64,000 nucleotides of DNA from Prolixibacteraceae bacterium (GCA_019459525.1 JAIBEY010000017.1:17283-81282); one strand, 5' to 3'. Counted from the stretch's first letter, positions 8,069 through 16,631 are shown. Program-made: numbers and translations. The notes: generated by a model from the sequence alone, not told the origin.

Positions 8069-8778
8069 CACCGTTCAGCAATTTTTTTCACGTTCACCAC
8101 GCAGTTAACCATCTCGTTGAATACAAACGGATCGGTTACCCACCGCGGTAAAAATGGCTTCGTCTTCGAGAACATGTAATAGCGCATGCGGGTGTGGGTA
8201 TCGCCGGTTGATACAAATTCCCAACGGCCTTCGAAATGAGACAATCTCCGGTACTTTCCGTCTTCGGGCAAATAGTCGGGTTGTCCTGAAATACCAATTG
8301 TAATGGCATGGTTCTCCGGATTGAGCTTCATTTCATTCCTTGTAACCAGATCGAACCTCAGGGCCGGCAGAAAATTAAACCGCGAATAGGCATACCATTC
8401 CGAATCCGAATTTTCGTGCAAAACTTTGTATTCGTCGGCCATCGACAGCCACTCGGTGCCGTACTTTTCGTTTCGGATGATTTGGGCAATTTCGCCCGGA
8501 GAGGAATTTACCTGAATCTCGGCATACAGTTCGCGGGCTTTTCGGCCAGGCTCAGCCTCCACCCAACGCTGATAAATAAAAACATCATCATCGTGTTTGC
8601 GAAGTTCCCAGTTACTGGCTTTGCCGGAATCCCCAGTCGGGAATGCACTAAAATCTATTGGATTTTCAACAATGCGACTCTTGATTTCAACCGGAGTCTT
8701 GGTCAACTCCATTTGGTGTTCCTTCCCGGCAGGTCCTGAACCGGGGGGATGTAATAAAAGAATCAATAAAATAATCAT
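8068..8778 (-). CDS. START-domain lipid-binding-like protein, probably exported
   Basis: About 236 residues, starting at the ATG of MIILLILLLHPPG, which gives a short hydrophobic export signal. An upstream in-frame start at 8847 would bury this segment, so I prefer 8778. The body matches START/SRPBCC proteins. ASNWELRKHDDDVFIYQRWVE is followed by AEIQVNSSPGEIAQIIRNEKY, then WYAYSRFNFLPALRFDLVTRNEM and FEGRWEFVSTGDTHTRMRYY. These proteins form a helix-grip fold that holds a hydrophobic ligand. It is first in a three-gene overlapping operon with DUF2062 and an SDR, hinting at transport or modification of a lipid. The ligand is unknown. Confidence 0.75.
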   Translation of the reverse strand: MIILLILLLHPPGSGPAGKEHQMELTKTPVEIKSRIVENPIDFSAFPTGDSGKASNWELRKHDDDVFIYQRWVEAEPGRKARELYAEIQVNSSPGEIAQIIRNEKYGTEWLSMADEYKVLHENSDSEWYAYSRFNFLPALRFDLVTRNEMKLNPENHAITIGISGQPDYLPEDGKYRRLSHFEGRWEFVSTGDTHTRMRYYMFSKTKPFLPRWVTDPFVFNEMVNCVVNVKKIAER

Positions 8779-8963
8779 GGCTTTTCTGTTTTTGTTTTCT
8801 GAAAAAATTGTTTCTGCAAAGCAAATTACAAATCGCGGAGCCAACAACGCTATAGAAATGAACTGTCGTTCGGGCGTGTTGAATTGTTGTTTTGTATGTT
8901 TGAGTTGTTTGCAGGTATTGACAGGAAAAAAACAGGAAAGTTGAATGAGTGGGGTAAAAACAA

Positions 8964-8996
8964 ACAGAGCAGGTGACTTGAAGTCACCTGCTCTGT
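8964..8996 (-). terminator. Rho-independent terminator after hexokinase gene
   Basis: Arms ACAGAGCAGGTGACT (8964-8978) and AGTCACCTGCTCTGT (8982-8996) pair perfectly over 15 bp around a 3-base loop. On the minus strand the hairpin is followed by TTGTTTTTACC. It lies 26 bp beyond the hexokinase stop codon. Confidence 0.9.
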
Positions 8997-9022
8997 AAAA
9001 TATCTAAAAATAACTGATTTGA

Positions 9023-10222
9023 TTACGACAATACCGACATGGCAGCACCAATCAGGTTGGCATTGGCAATACGCGAAATCTGAACAGTAGCGTCAATACC
9101 AGCTTCAGCCAGCAATTCTGTTATGGTTGCATTTACGATATTAACGAAGGCGGCATCGTTGGTTTTTACTTTACTCCAGAATAAACTTCCTTCGGCTAAA
9201 ACCTGAATGGTTTTTATCGACGGATAAGCTGAATTCAGGTTCAGTACCAAACCTGCAATTGATGCAGCTACGAGTTTTGCAGAGCGTTCGTAAATCTGGA
9301 ATGCAGTTTCAACATAGTCGGATTTGTAATCGGCCGGATTGTTCATCATACGGCTTAAAGCGGCAGCATCAAGGCTTTCGTCTAATCCATCGTTAGGATA
9401 AACGGCCCGGAAAACGCGACCCAGGTACATCCCCGAAATAGCTTTTTCGAAACGTTGGAATCCTTTATTGTCCGATTCTTCGTCCACTTTGGCATCAAAA
9501 GCAGTGAGGTGCGGTGGATTGTGATTGCCTGATTCGAGATTCACAGGAGTTTCTCCCGACCATCCTTCCATACCTGCAATTTTCGGGATATAATCCGAAG
9601 GGAAGAAAGTAGCCATGTTGGTTCCAGTTCCAACGATCAGGCCAATGTACGCATCGTATCCCGGGTTTGCTAACCCGGCAAACAAGCTGGTGATGGTATC
9701 ATTTACTACTGCAATTTTGCCATTAAATCCGGCATTCAATGTTTCGTTCAGGTATTTTACCATTGGAGCTCCAATGGGTTTGCCAGCCATTCCCGGAATA
9801 TTTACGCCTTTAGTCCAAACAATCAATTCGGCATCGCCATTTAACATTGGTTGAGCTGGATAAGAAAAGCAATAACCAATCGAAGAATTAGCAGGAAGAG
9901 TGAGTTGTTTTATGGTTTCAGCTTCGGAGTTGTACAGATCAGTTTCAGTAAAACCTGCTGTTTTCATCTCCGTAATGTCTTTTTCAGCCAAGCCTGTAAT
10001 TTTAGTTTCTTCACCTACCGAAACTACGGCAGCCCTGAAGTTGGTACCACCCAAATCAAATACGGTAGCTTCTCCTTTTATCCCGTCCTTTTTCGGATGG
10101 ATATAAGTGGGCAAACATTTGATTTCGGTACCGTCTTTCTGTAAGCCGGTTTCCACTTTTTGTCTAAGATCGTTGGCAATATCGAGCAGTTGGCCCGTAG
10201 ATAAAGCAAATGGATTACTCAT
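9023..10222 (-). CDS. Hexokinase, eukaryotic-type family
   Basis: A 399-residue hexokinase that phosphorylates glucose and possibly other hexoses with ATP in the cytoplasm. It carries the phosphate-1 motif VFDLGGTNFRAAVV near residue 57 and the sugar-binding region YPAQPMLNGDAELIVWTKG. The catalytic Asp is in VVNDTITSLFAG near 173, and the adenosine-side motif is GLIVGTGTNMATFF. This is the hexokinase_1/2 fold found in eukaryotes and in Bacteroides, not the bacterial GlcK/ROK type. At about 45 kDa it is the size of a single hexokinase unit. It stands alone, with its own downstream terminator. Confidence 0.9.
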   Translation of the reverse strand: MSNPFALSTGQLLDIANDLRQKVETGLQKDGTEIKCLPTYIHPKKDGIKGEATVFDLGGTNFRAAVVSVGEETKITGLAEKDITEMKTAGFTETDLYNSEAETIKQLTLPANSSIGYCFSYPAQPMLNGDAELIVWTKGVNIPGMAGKPIGAPMVKYLNETLNAGFNGKIAVVNDTITSLFAGLANPGYDAYIGLIVGTGTNMATFFPSDYIPKIAGMEGWSGETPVNLESGNHNPPHLTAFDAKVDEESDNKGFQRFEKAISGMYLGRVFRAVYPNDGLDESLDAAALSRMMNNPADYKSDYVETAFQIYERSAKLVAASIAGLVLNLNSAYPSIKTIQVLAEGSLFWSKVKTNDAAFVNIVNATITELLAEAGIDATVQISRIANANLIGAAMSVLS

Positions 10223-10273
10223 GTTTTATGTATTAGGTTTGATAAACAATTATGAACGGATAAAAATAGAAAA

Positions 10274-10295
10274 TCCTCTTGCAACTGCAAAAGGA
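10274..10295 (-). terminator. Probable terminator after the DUF5916 gene
   Basis: TCCTCTTGCA (10274-10283) pairs with TGCAAAAGGA (10286-10295) with one mismatch and a 2-base loop. On the minus strand it is followed by TTTTCTATTTTTA. It sits between the DUF5916 gene and the hexokinase gene. Confidence 0.55.
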
Positions 10296-10324
10296 CTTTT
10301 ACGAATATCATATTTATATTTCAA

Positions 10325-12964
10325 TCACTTTCCGATGCGGAATGACATTTTAAGAAGGAATATATTGTACGGTTTGTTGTCGAACAAATTGGTCAGATCG
10401 TTCCTGAAATCAAAATTCCCGTTGGTAATGGAATGATTACGGGTTTGCGACCAGACCAGGAAAATCGTTGATCCGGGTTTATACTCCCAACGGACGACCA
10501 TGTTGGAGAGGAATTCTTTCACATTAAAATCAGGCTGATCAAAACTATAGAGCGGAGTTCCGCCCCGATCAGATACCTCATAAATTTCATTTTCCCCCAT
10601 ATAAGCCAGTTCGTTGCCCGATAACAGGCTAAACCTGTCAAAATAATTGTCGGCCCTTCCATTGGTTATCCGTTTAAATTCGCTGTATTTGCCACTGGCC
10701 AGGAACGGTTGCCCCCAGTATTGAATGCTTAAATCTGGTGTAATGTTATAATTTACCCTCAACGAAGCGCTCAGGGTCTTCTGATTAATTCGGGCAAAAA
10801 TATAGTCGGTTTTGTTGGCATAATCCTGTTGGGTTACATACTGAAGCTCGTCATTATTACTGGTGAAATTCGGCGAAAGGGTAATTTTTAAACTTTTCGA
10901 AGGTCTGTATCCCAGGCTTATCCCTGCGTTGAATAGTTTCTTCGAATCTTTAATATTTCCTCCCAACACCATGAATTCCATTTCGCCGGTAAGCTTTTTT
11001 TGTTCATTCGAGCCAAAAGCTACCCAAATATTTTTTGTTCCTGACACTTTCAGGGCAGGACCACCGCGCAATTCGGTTGTCGAAAGCCCTTCCCCATTTA
11101 CATTGGTCCCCATATGGAAATTCCAAAAGTTTTTAAGCTGCGTGTGTATATTTATGTTTCCACCAGGACCAGTCAGTTCTCCGGCGAAATTCCATTCGGT
11201 CCACTGATTAAAATTCAGATTCAGGTTACGAAAAATTGAGAAAGGCTCAAAAATACGGTATCCAACCCAAATCACTTCCAGAATATTATCAGCCTGGCGC
11301 ATGTAGCCCACGTCGTTCAATTCCAGACCCGGTGATTTCCATGCCGTAGCGGCCATAAATTTCAGTTTCCCTCCGTATTTCCCAACTACAATTTTTCCGC
11401 CATTACCAGTAAGGCTAGTTCGTGTTGAGTCGAATTCGAAGTGCGTGGCATCCGGTCGTTGAAACCCATGAATCCACGACTTTTGGGTGTTGCTTATCGC
11501 CTCTGCACTTCCTTCCACCCGGCTGAAATAGGTGCTGAAATCGAATTCCCAGTCTTTATTATGCCATTTATGCACAAAATCAACGCCTCCGGTTATTGCA
11601 GTTTTGTGCAGGTAATCCAATTCATCAGCTTTCAGGTTTCGGTTTACCATCGTAACCATTCCTCCCAAAATCGTATTGCCCTTATCGAAATCTTTTTGCA
11701 CCCGCCCAATCGAATAATTGGTAAAAGGTTCAATCATTTCTGTTCGCTGATGGCCGTTGCTGATGTGCGCTGTTTCTTCAGAAGTCAGGCTTTCCAGCAG
11801 GGCAAGCGACCAACCGTTCTTTGTTTTCCCGGTAATTTTTGCGGCTCCTAAAATGCTTGTAAATTCCGGTGCATCCAGGTATTCGTCATCATTTATTTCC
11901 GGACTGTTATGCGGCCTGCGACCAATCCGGCGCGAATAAAACATATTCTCGGAAGCTAAATCGCCATCACCGAACATGAGTGGAAAACTCAGGATATTTT
12001 TACCTTCAATAAAAAACGGGCGTTTCTCCTGAAAAAAAGTTTCAAACGAGGTTAGGTTTACCTCAGAAGGATCAGCCTCTACTTGCCCGAAATCAGGGTT
12101 AATAGTGAAATCGAGGGTTAGGTTATTGGTCAGTCCCAGTTTGCCGTCAAGCCCCACATCCAACTGATTTTTTTTGCCCGATTGTTTAAACGGGTTTTCA
12201 GGTTCTTTCTCGTAACGATCAGTCCGAGCAACCACATAAGGTGTTAAATCGGCAATTTTTCTCGATTTCAGATTCTTTAATCCCTTTAATTCTCCAAATT
12301 GCGATACCCAGCCTGACATCTTTTTCGATGATGGCTGCCAAAGGCTCACTTCCTGTTTTCTGAACAGCATTCGGGCGACCTGTAAACCCCATGTTTGTTC
12401 GGAGTTTCCTTCGAAACGAAGCTGGGTAAGCGGAATACGCATCTCGGCGTACCAACCCGACTGATCGCGGCTTGTTTTCGCCAACCAAATCGGATCCCAG
12501 GTATTGTCTTCATATTCACCGTCGTTGCTGATGATAAAATCTTGCTTGGTGCCAGCCGCATTTACAAAGAATGAAAAAGCAGTGCGCTTGTCGAAGTATG
12601 AATCTATTTGAAAGGCCACCAGATCGCCGTCAATTTCATCGCGTCGGGTAAGCCGTTGAACGATGCTGTCGGGACTGGTATCCCAACATTTAAAACCAAC
12701 ATAAATGTAATTTTCGTCGAGTAAAATGGCAAACGTTGTTTTCTGTAGTGGTTTTTTCCCTTCAGAAGGCTCGTGCTGGATGAAATCATCTTGCCATGTT
12801 GCTTTTTGCCATGCGGGTTCTGTCAGAATTCCGTCGATTGAAAGATCATTTTTATTGCACTCACCCACATAATATTCTTTTCTGATTTGATTTTGGGCAA
12901 TTAATGGATAGGTGGTGCACATAAAAAGTACACTAAACAACAGACATCTTGTTTTCATAGGCAT
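10325..12964 (-). CDS. DUF5916 outer-membrane protein with N-terminal CBM9-like domain
   Basis: An 879-residue exported protein. The signal peptide is MPMKTRCLLFSVLFMCTTYP ending at LIAQ. The CBM9/DOMON-like domain covers about residues 40-210 (LSIDGILTEPAWQKA, ILLDENYIYVGFKCWD, GWYAEMRIPLTQLRF). The rest, from about 240, is a long beta-rich DUF5916 region with many aromatic-terminated strands (LDFTINPDFGQVEADPSEVN, ETFFQEKRPFFIEGKNILSF) ending MSFRIGK, as expected for an outer-membrane barrel. The start is either ATG 12964 or ATG 12958. It is known in Bacteroidota as a putative membrane-associated hydrolase or carbohydrate-binding protein without a proven activity. Monocistronic. Confidence 0.85.
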   Translation of the reverse strand: MPMKTRCLLFSVLFMCTTYPLIAQNQIRKEYYVGECNKNDLSIDGILTEPAWQKATWQDDFIQHEPSEGKKPLQKTTFAILLDENYIYVGFKCWDTSPDSIVQRLTRRDEIDGDLVAFQIDSYFDKRTAFSFFVNAAGTKQDFIISNDGEYEDNTWDPIWLAKTSRDQSGWYAEMRIPLTQLRFEGNSEQTWGLQVARMLFRKQEVSLWQPSSKKMSGWVSQFGELKGLKNLKSRKIADLTPYVVARTDRYEKEPENPFKQSGKKNQLDVGLDGKLGLTNNLTLDFTINPDFGQVEADPSEVNLTSFETFFQEKRPFFIEGKNILSFPLMFGDGDLASENMFYSRRIGRRPHNSPEINDDEYLDAPEFTSILGAAKITGKTKNGWSLALLESLTSEETAHISNGHQRTEMIEPFTNYSIGRVQKDFDKGNTILGGMVTMVNRNLKADELDYLHKTAITGGVDFVHKWHNKDWEFDFSTYFSRVEGSAEAISNTQKSWIHGFQRPDATHFEFDSTRTSLTGNGGKIVVGKYGGKLKFMAATAWKSPGLELNDVGYMRQADNILEVIWVGYRIFEPFSIFRNLNLNFNQWTEWNFAGELTGPGGNINIHTQLKNFWNFHMGTNVNGEGLSTTELRGGPALKVSGTKNIWVAFGSNEQKKLTGEMEFMVLGGNIKDSKKLFNAGISLGYRPSKSLKITLSPNFTSNNDELQYVTQQDYANKTDYIFARINQKTLSASLRVNYNITPDLSIQYWGQPFLASGKYSEFKRITNGRADNYFDRFSLLSGNELAYMGENEIYEVSDRGGTPLYSFDQPDFNVKEFLSNMVVRWEYKPGSTIFLVWSQTRNHSITNGNFDFRNDLTNLFDNKPYNIFLLKMSFRIGK

Positions 12965-13150
12965 GGTTTGGGCATGATTTTATAAACTACAAGACTCCTA
13001 AAAATCCTTTTCGTTACAATAGATTGGCGAATTTTCAGAATTAAACCTGGTAAAAGCCCTGCGTGCAGGAACTGAGTTAGTATTTTTCTTACTTCTGCCG
13101 GATCTTCTTTTGGCAAAAAAAACTGAGTGAATTTTGCTTTTGTGGAGTAC

Positions 13151-13186
13151 AAAAAAAGAGCTACAACGGTGTCGTTATAGCTCTTT
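13151..13186 (-). terminator. Terminator of the tRNA-Ala transcript
   Basis: AAAGAGCTACAAC (13155-13167) pairs with GTTATAGCTCTTT (13174-13186), 13 bp with one mismatch and a 6-base loop. Seven A residues at 13151-13157 give a U tract on the minus strand. It lies 14 bp past the tRNA 3' end. Confidence 0.85.
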
Positions 13187-13199
13187 AATAAAATAGGTG

Positions 13200-13273
13200 T
13201 GGAGAATATCGGAATCGAACCGATGACCTTTTGACTGCCAGTCAAACGCTCTAGCCAACTGAGCTAATCCCCC
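13200..13273 (-). tRNA. tRNA-Ala (anticodon GGC)
   Basis: The minus strand folds as a cloverleaf. The acceptor arm GGGGGAT pairs with ATTCTCC (with G-U pairs) and is followed by discriminator A. The D-arm region reads AGCTCAGTTGGCTAGAGC. The anticodon stem TTTGA/TCAAA encloses loop CTGGCAG, and the T arm is ATCGG-TTCGATT-CCGAT. The anticodon GGC reads Ala codon GCC. CCA is not encoded: the bases after the stem are ACA. A promoter box and a terminator flank the gene. Confidence 0.95.
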
Positions 13274-13284
13274 AAAATCTGCGG

Positions 13285-13292
13285 CAAAGATA
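13285..13292 (-). promoter_or_regulatory. Promoter -7 box for tRNA-Ala
   Basis: On the minus strand this reads TATCTTTG, an exact match to the Bacteroidota -7 consensus TAnnTTTG. It is placed so that transcription starts a few bases before the mature tRNA 5' end (13273). No clear -33 TTTG is seen. Confidence 0.7.
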
Positions 13293-13639
13293 AAAAAATA
13301 TTCTGGTCTGATTTTTGTTTTAATAAAAAAAACAAAAGCTAATTTTACTATTCTCATGAACAGTGTTCATTATCAGTCGCTGACAGATTGAATTTATGCT
13401 GAGAAGATAGAACTGGAGATGAAAAAATGGAGGGAAAAAGTAAAACGAATTCATGTCAAGGCAATTCACAAAGACTGAAAATAAGCTAAAATCCCTGATT
13501 AAGATGCGGCTCTGATCATTTTTTCAGGAATTATAGATTTTCAGATATCCGGTTATTGCAATTGAAGATTATTTTTTATCTTTAGCCCCTCGATACTAAA
13601 TGTATTTTCGTTAAAGAAATAAACTAATATCACTTAATT
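13293..13639 (+). other. Upstream region of the first tonB gene
   Basis: No gene is visible in this stretch. It holds a copy of sequence also present before the second tonB: TTCTGGTCTGATTTTTG at 13301, then the palindrome ATGAACAGTGTTCAT at 13356-13370. A possible promoter near 13556-13584 reads ATTG, 18 bases, TATCTTTA, and would give a leader of about 50 nt. The rest is AT-rich without recognisable structure. Confidence 0.5.
13356..13370. promoter_or_regulatory. Conserved 15-bp palindrome upstream of tonB copy 1
   Basis: ATGAAC-AGT-GTTCAT is a perfect 6-3-6 inverted repeat. The same palindrome with one spacer change is found before the second tonB (15770-15784). It could be an operator. 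Alternatively it is only a leftover of the duplication, though its symmetry has been kept in both copies. Confidence 0.45.
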
Positions 13640-14329
13640 ATGGAACTCAAGAAATCACCCAAAGCGGATCTCGAGAACAAAAGGAATATTTTTGTTCAGC
13701 TAGGGTTGGTGGTAGCTCTTGCGATCAGTTTGTACAGCTTCGAATCGACCAGCAAGGTTGATCAGGTTGGTTCTTTAGGAACAGTTGCTGACCAAACCGT
13801 TGAAGAAGAGATTATTCCAGTAACTCGTCAGGATGAAGTTAAACCACCACCACCACCACCACCACCCAAAGTAGTTGATATGTTGGTGATTGTTGATGAC
13901 AACACTGAGATTGAAGATGAATTGGAAATTGAAGACACTGAAGCTACAGACAAAACAGCTATTACCGCTGTAATGCAGGTAGCAGAAGAAAAAGAAGAAG
14001 AAAAAGAAGAGGCTGCAGTATTTTTCATTGTAGAAGAGATGCCAGACTTCCCCGGAGGTCAATTAGCTCTTCGCAAGTTTATTGCTCAGGCAATTAAATA
14101 TCCGGTTATTGCACAGGAAAATGGTATTCAGGGAAAAGTGTTTGTTAACTTTGTAGTTAATAAAGACGGTTCTGTAACTGGCGCCAAAATTGCCCGTGGA
14201 GTTGACCCTGCGCTTGACAAAGAAGCTTTACGCGTGGTAAACAGCTTACCGAAATGGAAACCTGGGAAACAGGGAGGGAAACCAGTAAGGGTTTCTTATA
14301 CTGTGCCAATCAATTTTGTACTTCAGTAA
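13640..14329 (+). CDS. Energy transducer TonB-family protein, copy 1
   Basis: A 229-residue periplasmic-spanning transducer that couples the proton motive force (through ExbBD) to TonB-dependent outer-membrane receptors such as the SusC proteins in this window. One N-terminal helix covers residues 17-33 (IFVQLGLVVALAISLYSF). An eight-Pro run at about 69-76 is encoded by seven CCA repeats, and acidic/Lys-Glu linkers follow. The TonB C-terminal domain (residues 134-229) includes MPDFPGGQLALRKFI, GKVFVNFVVNKDGSV and the terminal VSYTVPINFVL. Its paralogue at 15906 lacks the long proline run. Followed by its own terminator; no ExbBD genes are nearby. Confidence 0.92.
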   Translation: MELKKSPKADLENKRNIFVQLGLVVALAISLYSFESTSKVDQVGSLGTVADQTVEEEIIPVTRQDEVKPPPPPPPPKVVDMLVIVDDNTEIEDELEIEDTEATDKTAITAVMQVAEEKEEEKEEAAVFFIVEEMPDFPGGQLALRKFIAQAIKYPVIAQENGIQGKVFVNFVVNKDGSVTGAKIARGVDPALDKEALRVVNSLPKWKPGKQGGKPVRVSYTVPINFVLQ

Positions 14330-14354
14330 AAAGAATTAAATATTTAAAAAATTT

Positions 14355-14386
14355 CCTGGTTCTGTTTTTACGGAACCAGGATTTTT
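14355..14386 (+). terminator. Terminator after tonB copy 1
   Basis: CCTGGTTC (14355-14362) pairs with GAACCAGG (14373-14380), extendable by two more pairs, and is followed by ATTTTTTATT. It lies 26 bp past the stop codon. Confidence 0.85.
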
Positions 14387-14407
14387 TATTGGTAACTATA
14401 GGATATT

Positions 14408-15622
14408 ATGATTGAGAATTCTCCTGTTATAGAAACTGCTGTTCTGGTTGGACTGATTACACAAAATCAGGATGAAAGCCAGGCAAAAGAATACCTGGAA
14501 GAGTTGGAGTTTTTGGCCGATACAGCGGGAGCAGAGGTAAAAAAACATTTTCTTCAACGTCTGGATATTCCTAATCATGCCACGTTTGTTGGCTCCGGAA
14601 AGCTTATTGAGATTGGCGAGTACATTAAATCGCATGAAATTGGTACCGTTATTTTTGACGACGACCTTAGTCCGACACAACTTCGTAATATCGAAAAGGC
14701 ATTGGAATGCAAGGTCTTAGACCGCACGTTTCTGATCCTTGATATTTTTGCCAAACGCGCCCAGACCGCTCATGCAAAAACTCAGGTTGAACTGGCCCAG
14801 TACCAGTATCTGCTTCCGCGTTTGACCCGAATGTGGACTCACCTGGAGCGTCAGCGGGGAGGTATTGGAATGCGTGGTCCGGGTGAATCGCAAATTGAAA
14901 CTGACCGCCGAATTATTCTGGATAAAATTGCCAGGCTTAAAGAACAACTTGTAAAAATTGACAAGCAGAAAGCAACACAGCGCAAAAACCGGGGTAAGCT
15001 GGTTCGCGTTGCCTTAGTCGGGTACACCAATGTAGGTAAATCGACCATGATGAACCTGCTTAGCAAGTCGGAAGTATTTGCCGAAAATAAGCTCTTTGCC
15101 ACCCTGGATACCACTGTTCGTAAGATGGTGGTCGGAAATCTTCCTTTTTTGTTGGCCGATACGGTCGGGTTTATTCGTAAATTACCACATGGGCTGGTCG
15201 AATCGTTCAAATCAACCCTGGATGAAGTACGTGAATCGGATATACTGATGCACGTAGTAGATATTTCTCATGCCGGGTTTGAAGAGCAGATTGAAGTGGT
15301 AAACCGCACATTAAATGAAATTAATGCCGGCGACAAACCAACAATTTATGTGTTTAATAAAATTGATGCTTTTACATTTGTTGCAAAGCACGAAGACGAC
15401 CTAACCCAACGGACAAAAAGCAACATCTCTCTGGAAGAATGGGAAACCAGTTGGATGGCAAAAAATAACACGCCGTCACTTTTTGTTTCGGCACTGAAAA
15501 AACAGAATATCGAAGAACTGAAGAAAACGCTGTACGAAGAAGTAAAGAAAATTCATATCACCCGTTTCCCTTATAACGATTTTTTATACGATTCAAACTG
15601 GATCATAAAAACAGAAGAATAG
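14408..15622 (+). CDS. hflX: GTPase HflX
   Basis: A 404-residue ribosome-associated GTPase that splits or rescues stalled 70S ribosomes under stress. The N-terminal HflX domain includes TFVGSGKLIEIG and TVIFDDDLSPTQLRNIE. The long helical linker carries the family signature RGGIGMRGPGESQIETDRR. In the GTPase domain, the P-loop is GYTNVGKSTMMN, switch II is DTVGFIRKLPHGLVESF and the base-recognition motif is NKID. A short C-terminal domain follows. Its length is normal for the family. It sits between two tonB paralogues on the same strand, each transcription unit having its own terminator, so the neighbourhood seems to reflect duplication and not function. Confidence 0.95.
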   Translation: MIENSPVIETAVLVGLITQNQDESQAKEYLEELEFLADTAGAEVKKHFLQRLDIPNHATFVGSGKLIEIGEYIKSHEIGTVIFDDDLSPTQLRNIEKALECKVLDRTFLILDIFAKRAQTAHAKTQVELAQYQYLLPRLTRMWTHLERQRGGIGMRGPGESQIETDRRIILDKIARLKEQLVKIDKQKATQRKNRGKLVRVALVGYTNVGKSTMMNLLSKSEVFAENKLFATLDTTVRKMVVGNLPFLLADTVGFIRKLPHGLVESFKSTLDEVRESDILMHVVDISHAGFEEQIEVVNRTLNEINAGDKPTIYVFNKIDAFTFVAKHEDDLTQRTKSNISLEEWETSWMAKNNTPSLFVSALKKQNIEELKKTLYEEVKKIHITRFPYNDFLYDSNWIIKTEE

Positions 15623-15705
15623 TTCTGGAATCGTATTGCCAGGTTAAGTTATTATTTTAGGCTCTTGCCGATCGTTCCAAATGAATTGGAAGTCGGAAAA
15701 CATAC

Positions 15706-15742
15706 AATCAGGTCAGATTTTTTCTGGCCTGATTTTTGTTTT
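15706..15742 (+). terminator. Terminator after hflX
   Basis: AATCAGGTCAGA (15706-15717) pairs with TCTGGCCTGATT (15723-15734), 12 bp with one T-G pair and a 5-T loop, followed by TTTGTTTTTATT. The descending arm is also present, alone, upstream of tonB copy 1 (13302-13313). Confidence 0.85.
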
Positions 15743-15769
15743 TATTGTAAAGTGATCTGTGGTAATCTC

Positions 15770-15784
15770 ATGAACCGTGTTCAT
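15770..15784. promoter_or_regulatory. Conserved 15-bp palindrome upstream of tonB copy 2
   Basis: ATGAAC-CGT-GTTCAT is a perfect 6-3-6 inverted repeat, 122 bp before the second tonB, matching the palindrome before the first tonB except for one spacer base. Confidence 0.45.
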
Positions 15785-15905
15785 AATCAGCTATTAGCAG
15801 ACTGATATTTGATCAATTTCATCTTCTCCGTACTCCCTGGAAACAGAATACAAAACTAAACAATGAAAACATTGAAACAATCAAGAACACTTAACTACAC
15901 TCACC

Positions 15906-16592
15906 ATGGAACTAAAAAAATCGCCCAAAGCAAATCTCGAAAGCAAAAGGATTATTTTTATTGAATTTGGATTAGTCATTGCATTGCTCAGTTGCCTTTT
16001 CGGCTTCGAAACCACTTCAGGAGTAAAGCAAGTTAATAACCTTGGCGTCCTGACTGATCAGGCCGTTGAAGAAGTCCTCATCCCGATAATCCAACAGGAA
16101 GAGAAAAAGCAGGAACTTCCACCACTACCCAAAATTGCCGATTTGATGCTCATTGTAGAAAACAACACCGAAATTGTTGATGAACTTGAAATCATCGACA
16201 CCGAAGTGACAGACGGAACGGCTATTTATGCTGAAATGCAAAAGACCAAAGAAACTGAGAAAAGCGTTGATGAGGCCGTTGTATTTCTTTCTCCTGAAGA
16301 AAAACCTGAATTTCCTGGCGGAGATGCCGCTCTCCTGAATTTTTTAAGCCAGAACATTAAATATCCGGCGATTGCGGCTGAAAATGGAGTCAAGGGAAGA
16401 GTTACCGTTAATTTCGTGGTAAATAAAGATGGCTCAATTTCGGACGCAAAAATACTTCGGGGAGTTGATCAGGCACTTGATAAAGAAGCACTTCGGGTAG
16501 TTTACAGTATGCCCCGATGGAAACCAGGAAAACAAAGCGGAAAACCTGTTCGCGTTTCATTTTCCGTCCCGATTAACTTTGTACTTCAGTAA
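15906..16592 (+). CDS. Energy transducer TonB-family protein, copy 2
   Basis: This 228-residue paralogue of the tonB at 13640 has the same N-terminus (MELKKSPKANLESKR). It shares one membrane helix at about 17-34 and an acidic linker (NNTEIVDELEIIDTE). The C-terminal TonB domain starts near KPEFPGGDAALLNFL and ends VSFSVPINFVLQ. The linker differs, with QELPPLPKIADL replacing the eight-proline run, so the reach across the periplasm or the receptor preference could differ. It probably serves as an alternative transducer for SusC-type receptors. It arose by local duplication, because upstream sequence is shared as well. A strong shared terminator separates it from convergent asd. Confidence 0.92.
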   Translation: MELKKSPKANLESKRIIFIEFGLVIALLSCLFGFETTSGVKQVNNLGVLTDQAVEEVLIPIIQQEEKKQELPPLPKIADLMLIVENNTEIVDELEIIDTEVTDGTAIYAEMQKTKETEKSVDEAVVFLSPEEKPEFPGGDAALLNFLSQNIKYPAIAAENGVKGRVTVNFVVNKDGSISDAKILRGVDQALDKEALRVVYSMPRWKPGKQSGKPVRVSFSVPINFVLQ

Positions 16593-16631
16593 TACAATTC
16601 AGGGAAATGCCAATCTAATTTTTACCAAAAC

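Noticed and set aside
12955..13357. Minus-strand open frames of 60-96 codons overlapping the tRNA and its terminator
   Set aside because: They run through the tRNA-Ala cloverleaf and the terminator hairpin and have no protein-like features; the RNA gene explains the sequence.
13775..14062. Antisense frame rich in Trp and Phe opposite tonB copy 1
   Set aside because: The composition is the mirror of the CCA and GAA repeats of the tonB gene; it has no domain or start signal of its own.
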